A stretch of DNA of 7,542 nt, from NCBI GenBank assembly GCA_015711895.1, contig JACVJH010000002.1, positions 1-7,542 of the forward strand, given 5' to 3'. Made by a program: the position numbers and the translations under genes. This document shows, piece by piece, positions 5,774 through 7,542 of this stretch. The notes beneath the pieces were generated by a model. The model saw only the letters and a program-made list of their open reading frames with translations. It ran no database searches and had not been told where the DNA came from. Origin of the DNA: Candidatus Solincola tengchongensis. GTDB taxonomy: Bacteria > Actinomycetota > Geothermincolia > Geothermincolales > RBG-13-55-18. How positions within the stretch are numbered: position 1 is the first letter of the stretch; every line of letters starts with the position of its first letter.

Positions 5774-6106
5774 GGAGCTACCTTTCGACGTAATCTACAC
5801 CTACAGAGCAGAACCTCAAACCGCGGGGAGAGCCTCAGTTTTCAAGGGTATCAGTTTCCAGATTCACCTGCACTTCTCCATGCATGGTTCTGCAAGTTAA
5901 TATGCCGGTGAGCTCATGATAAAGATTTTTCCCGGTATTTCAAAATAAGGCCAAGCCTTTAAGCACTGTCTCCTGCTAATGGGTCCCAAGAGCCACCTGC
6001 GTAGGGCCGCTAAGAAATCGCTGTCCGTCCTTGTTCACCATTTTGTTGATCTTGCCGACTATAACCATTGCGGGAGAGCCGACCCAAGCGTGAAAGGGCA
6101 GAGCTC
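5774..6106. other. Intergenic stretch after the operon
   Basis: No gene is visible in these 333 bases. Two 8-base arms (GCAGAACC 5808-5815 and GGTTCTGC 5886-5893) form an inverted repeat 70 bases apart, and a small 5-bp hairpin lies at 5947-5959. A frame extending the dehydrogenase upstream to 6068 (TTG) has no ribosome binding site. No promoter stands out for the dehydrogenase. Confidence 0.4.
5902..5941 (+). terminator. Weak hairpin, possible end of the operon transcript
   Basis: ATGCCGG (5902-5908) pairs with CCGGTAT (5932-5938) over 7 bp with one wobble, followed by TT. The 23-base loop contains the palindrome TGAGCTCA (5909-5916). It lies about 130 bases after the nuclease stop, and the T run is poor. 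Confidence 0.25.
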
Positions 6107-6781
6107 ATGCGGGATCTCCGGGGAAAGACGGTATTGGTAACGGGAGCGGCCAGCGGCTTGGGAAGGGAACTGGCCCTGTGTGCAGGGAAGGAAGGGGCAG
6201 TGCTCCTCCTGGCGGACATCGACCCACAAGGCGTCAAGGAGACCTCCGGGCTCTTACGTCGTACGGGGGTGGAGTCCAGGGAGTACGTGGTTGACGTATC
6301 CGATTCCTCTCAGGTGAAGGCCGTGGCTGAGGCGGTGCTTGGCGAGTTCGGGGGGCTGGACGTTCTCATCAACAACGCCGGCGTATTCGTTTGGGCTGAT
6401 TTCATCGACACCACGCCGGAGGACTGGGAGTGGGTAATGGGGGTCAACCTCTGGGGTCCTATCCTCACCATCCGCGCCTTTCTCCCCGGGATGATAGAGC
6501 GGGGCAGCGGACATATAGTAAACATCGCCTCGCTGGGAGGACTGGTCACCATGCCCACCCTGAGTGCATACTCCACTGCCAAGTTCGGTCTGGTGGGCCT
6601 CACGGAGACCCTCCAGCACGAGCTCGAACCGCTGGGCATATCCGTTACCCTGGTCTGTCCCGGCAATATCCGGACTCCAGTCATCGATCGCGTTGTCGTT
6701 AGGGGTTACGACCGCGCGAAGCTGGCCAGGGCCTCTTTCGGATTGATGCCCCGCAGGCGCCGGAGAAAGCGGCCTCATTAA
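6107..6781 (+). CDS. Short-chain dehydrogenase/reductase, frameshifted near its C-terminus
   Basis: This is a classical SDR oxidoreductase with a Rossmann fold, interconverting an alcohol and a ketone with NAD(P). Numbered from the ATG at 6107, the cofactor loop TGAASGLG is at 12-19. D37 ends the second strand (ADID), which favours NAD over NADP. NNAG is at 89-92 and N114 in VNLWG. The catalytic S142, Y155 and K159 form the normal N-S-Y-K set. The 6107 start has AAAGGG 8 bases upstream and gives the usual short N-terminus. After FGLMP (around 6750) the frame yields an Arg-rich junk tail ending at 6781, while the expected C-terminus continues in the -1 frame. One C seems missing from the CCCC run at 6749-6752. 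The substrate is unknown. The catalytic core is intact, but the C-terminal substrate-pocket region is lost as written. Confidence 0.88.
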   Translation: MRDLRGKTVLVTGAASGLGRELALCAGKEGAVLLLADIDPQGVKETSGLLRRTGVESREYVVDVSDSSQVKAVAEAVLGEFGGLDVLINNAGVFVWADFIDTTPEDWEWVMGVNLWGPILTIRAFLPGMIERGSGHIVNIASLGGLVTMPTLSAYSTAKFGLVGLTETLQHELEPLGISVTLVCPGNIRTPVIDRVVVRGYDRAKLARASFGLMPRRRRRKRPH

Positions 6782-6927
6782 TCATACAGGGGGTGAAGAA
6801 GGACCGCCGCATGATCGTCCTCACCACCGCGGCACATTTCATGTACTCCCTCAAGAGGTTGTCCCCAAACCTGTACCGTATCCTGTTCGGGAGGTTTGCC
6901 TATAAGATATGCCGGCGTATGAGGTGA
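6751..6927 (+). pseudogene. Displaced C-terminal part of the short-chain dehydrogenase
   Basis: This frame has no start of its own. It reads PQAPEKAASLIIQGVKKDRR and then MIVLTTAAHFMYSLKRLSPN, ending with a basic tail at a TGA (6925-6927). The P-E-K-A-A...I-x-x-G-V-x-x-x-R-R pattern is the typical last helix and tail of bacterial SDRs, so this belongs to the gene starting at 6107. With one base restored the protein would be about 273 residues, a normal SDR length. Confidence 0.75.
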
Positions 6928-7005
6928 TCTTTCCACCTTGACGCTTCGGCTAACCGGGGTAACGCGGCCGTCGTGCGCAGAGATATGGCCTTTAAGCCTT
7001 AATCG

Positions 7006-7054
7006 TTGACCTCGCCTCCCTCCGCATGATATATCATATTATAAAATTTGTAAT
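7006..7054 (+). promoter_or_regulatory. Promoter and palindromic operator candidates of the IclR gene
   Basis: An AT-rich island stands out from the GC-rich surroundings. TTGACC (7006-7011) and TATATC (7030-7035), 18 bases apart, form a plausible promoter. The perfect palindrome TGATATATCA (7027-7036) overlaps the -10. A second imperfect palindrome, ATTATAAAATTTGTAAT (7038-7054), lies just downstream. IclR proteins bind short palindromes and often repress themselves, so these are operator candidates. Confidence 0.45.
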
Positions 7055-7080
7055 CATATTTTGAAATTATGGTGATAATT

Positions 7081-7542
7081 ATGACGACAAAAAGGCCCAA
7101 CGCCATCGAGAAGGCCATGGAGGTGCTCATGCTCTTCGCCCCCTCCAACCGGGAACTGGGGGTGACGGAGATAAGCCAACGCCTGGACTTGCACGCGGCC
7201 ACCGCCAACCGCATAATCAAGACCCTGGCCGGGAAGGGGTTCCTGCAGCAGAACCGGCATACCAGGAAATACCATCTGGGCCCATCGATCATGAGCCTGG
7301 CCAACGCCCTCTACCGCTCGTTGAGGACGGAGATGGTGCAATTGGCGCGGCCCTACCTGGAAGAGCTCCGCGACGCTCTCGGGGAGACGGTGGTCTTCGA
7401 GGTCTGGTCGGGCAACGCCACCTATATTGCCCACGTGGAAGAGGGGCCGCAGCGCGTGCGCATCGCGGGGACGGTGGGCGATCGCCTTCCCGCCCACGCC
7501 GCGGCGGGCGCCAAGGCCATCCTCGCCTTCTCCGGAGGAGAG
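7081..7542 (+). CDS. IclR-family transcriptional regulator, N-terminal part
   Basis: The gene runs off the end of the window; 154 residues are visible of an expected 250-270. Residues 5-65 are the IclR winged helix: AIEKAMEVLMLFA opens it, VTEISQRLDLHAATANRIIKTL is the helix-turn-helix, and KYHLG is the wing that leads to the linker. From residue 80 the GAF-like effector domain begins (PYLEELRDALGETVVFEVW, then LPAHAAAGAKAILAF). Members bind small carboxylic or aromatic metabolites and control catabolic operons, often repressing themselves. The ATG at 7081 is chosen because GGTGAT ends 5 bases before it; an in-frame ATG at 7069 has no ribosome binding site. The dehydrogenase lies upstream on the same strand and could be a target or a pathway neighbour. 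The ligand cannot be predicted. Confidence 0.92.
   Translation, partial: MTTKRPNAIEKAMEVLMLFAPSNRELGVTEISQRLDLHAATANRIIKTLAGKGFLQQNRHTRKYHLGPSIMSLANALYRSLRTEMVQLARPYLEELRDALGETVVFEVWSGNATYIAHVEEGPQRVRIAGTVGDRLPAHAAAGAKAILAFSGGE

Noticed and set aside
5878..5887. 10-bp palindrome CCATGCATGG
   Set aside because: Isolated, with no promoter or gene next to it; expected by chance in a window of this size.
6746..6757. Programmed frameshift in the dehydrogenase
   Set aside because: Only four Cs are present and re-pairing in the -1 frame would be poor; SDRs are not known to use frameshifting.
1..7542. CRISPR array, insertion sequence ends or tRNA-derived attachment site
   Set aside because: No regularly spaced repeats, no terminal repeats and no second copy of the tRNA 3' end were seen.

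Overview
The window is GC-rich with AT-rich promoter islands, and has GTG and ATG starts, a tRNA with an encoded CCA end, and an IclR regulator next to a short-chain dehydrogenase. This suits a free-living bacterium, perhaps a deep-branching or thermophilic actinobacterium or a high-GC Firmicutes relative. No phylogenetic marker is present, so the assignment is an inference. Two ordinary genes carry single-base frameshifts, which fits either decay or small errors in a draft or metagenomic assembly.

Layout. Positions 1-354 hold the C-terminal end of a membrane protein with a proline-rich tail, closed by a hairpin. About 440 bases without a gene follow. Next comes a CAU-anticodon tRNA (849-924, probably tRNA-Ile2) with an extended -10 promoter and its own terminator. 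A 50-residue basic protein faces it on the minus strand (1097-1249) with its own promoter and likely terminator. A membrane-anchored thermonuclease (1554-2177) has lost its last part to a frameshift; the displaced C-terminal cysteine motif reads on to 2317. About 530 bases without a recognisable gene follow.

The most interesting part is a compact three-gene operon at 2850-5773, with gaps of only 14 and 12 bases. It encodes a 69-residue acidic helical protein, a 720-residue Rad50-like SMC ATPase with a CPAC zinc-hook motif at the apex of its coiled coil, and a 174-residue PD-(D/E)XK nuclease. A DNA-scanning ATPase is thus paired with a restriction-type nuclease instead of the usual Mre11/SbcD phosphoesterase, plus a small partner. 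The logic resembles Lamassu-type anti-phage systems, but gene order and sizes differ, so it is a candidate new or divergent DNA-end-processing or defence module.

After another non-coding stretch come a short-chain dehydrogenase (6107-6781, frameshifted, continuing in another frame to 6927) and an IclR-family regulator (from 7081, cut by the window end). The regulator has an AT-rich promoter carrying two palindromes. It may control itself and nearby catabolic genes.
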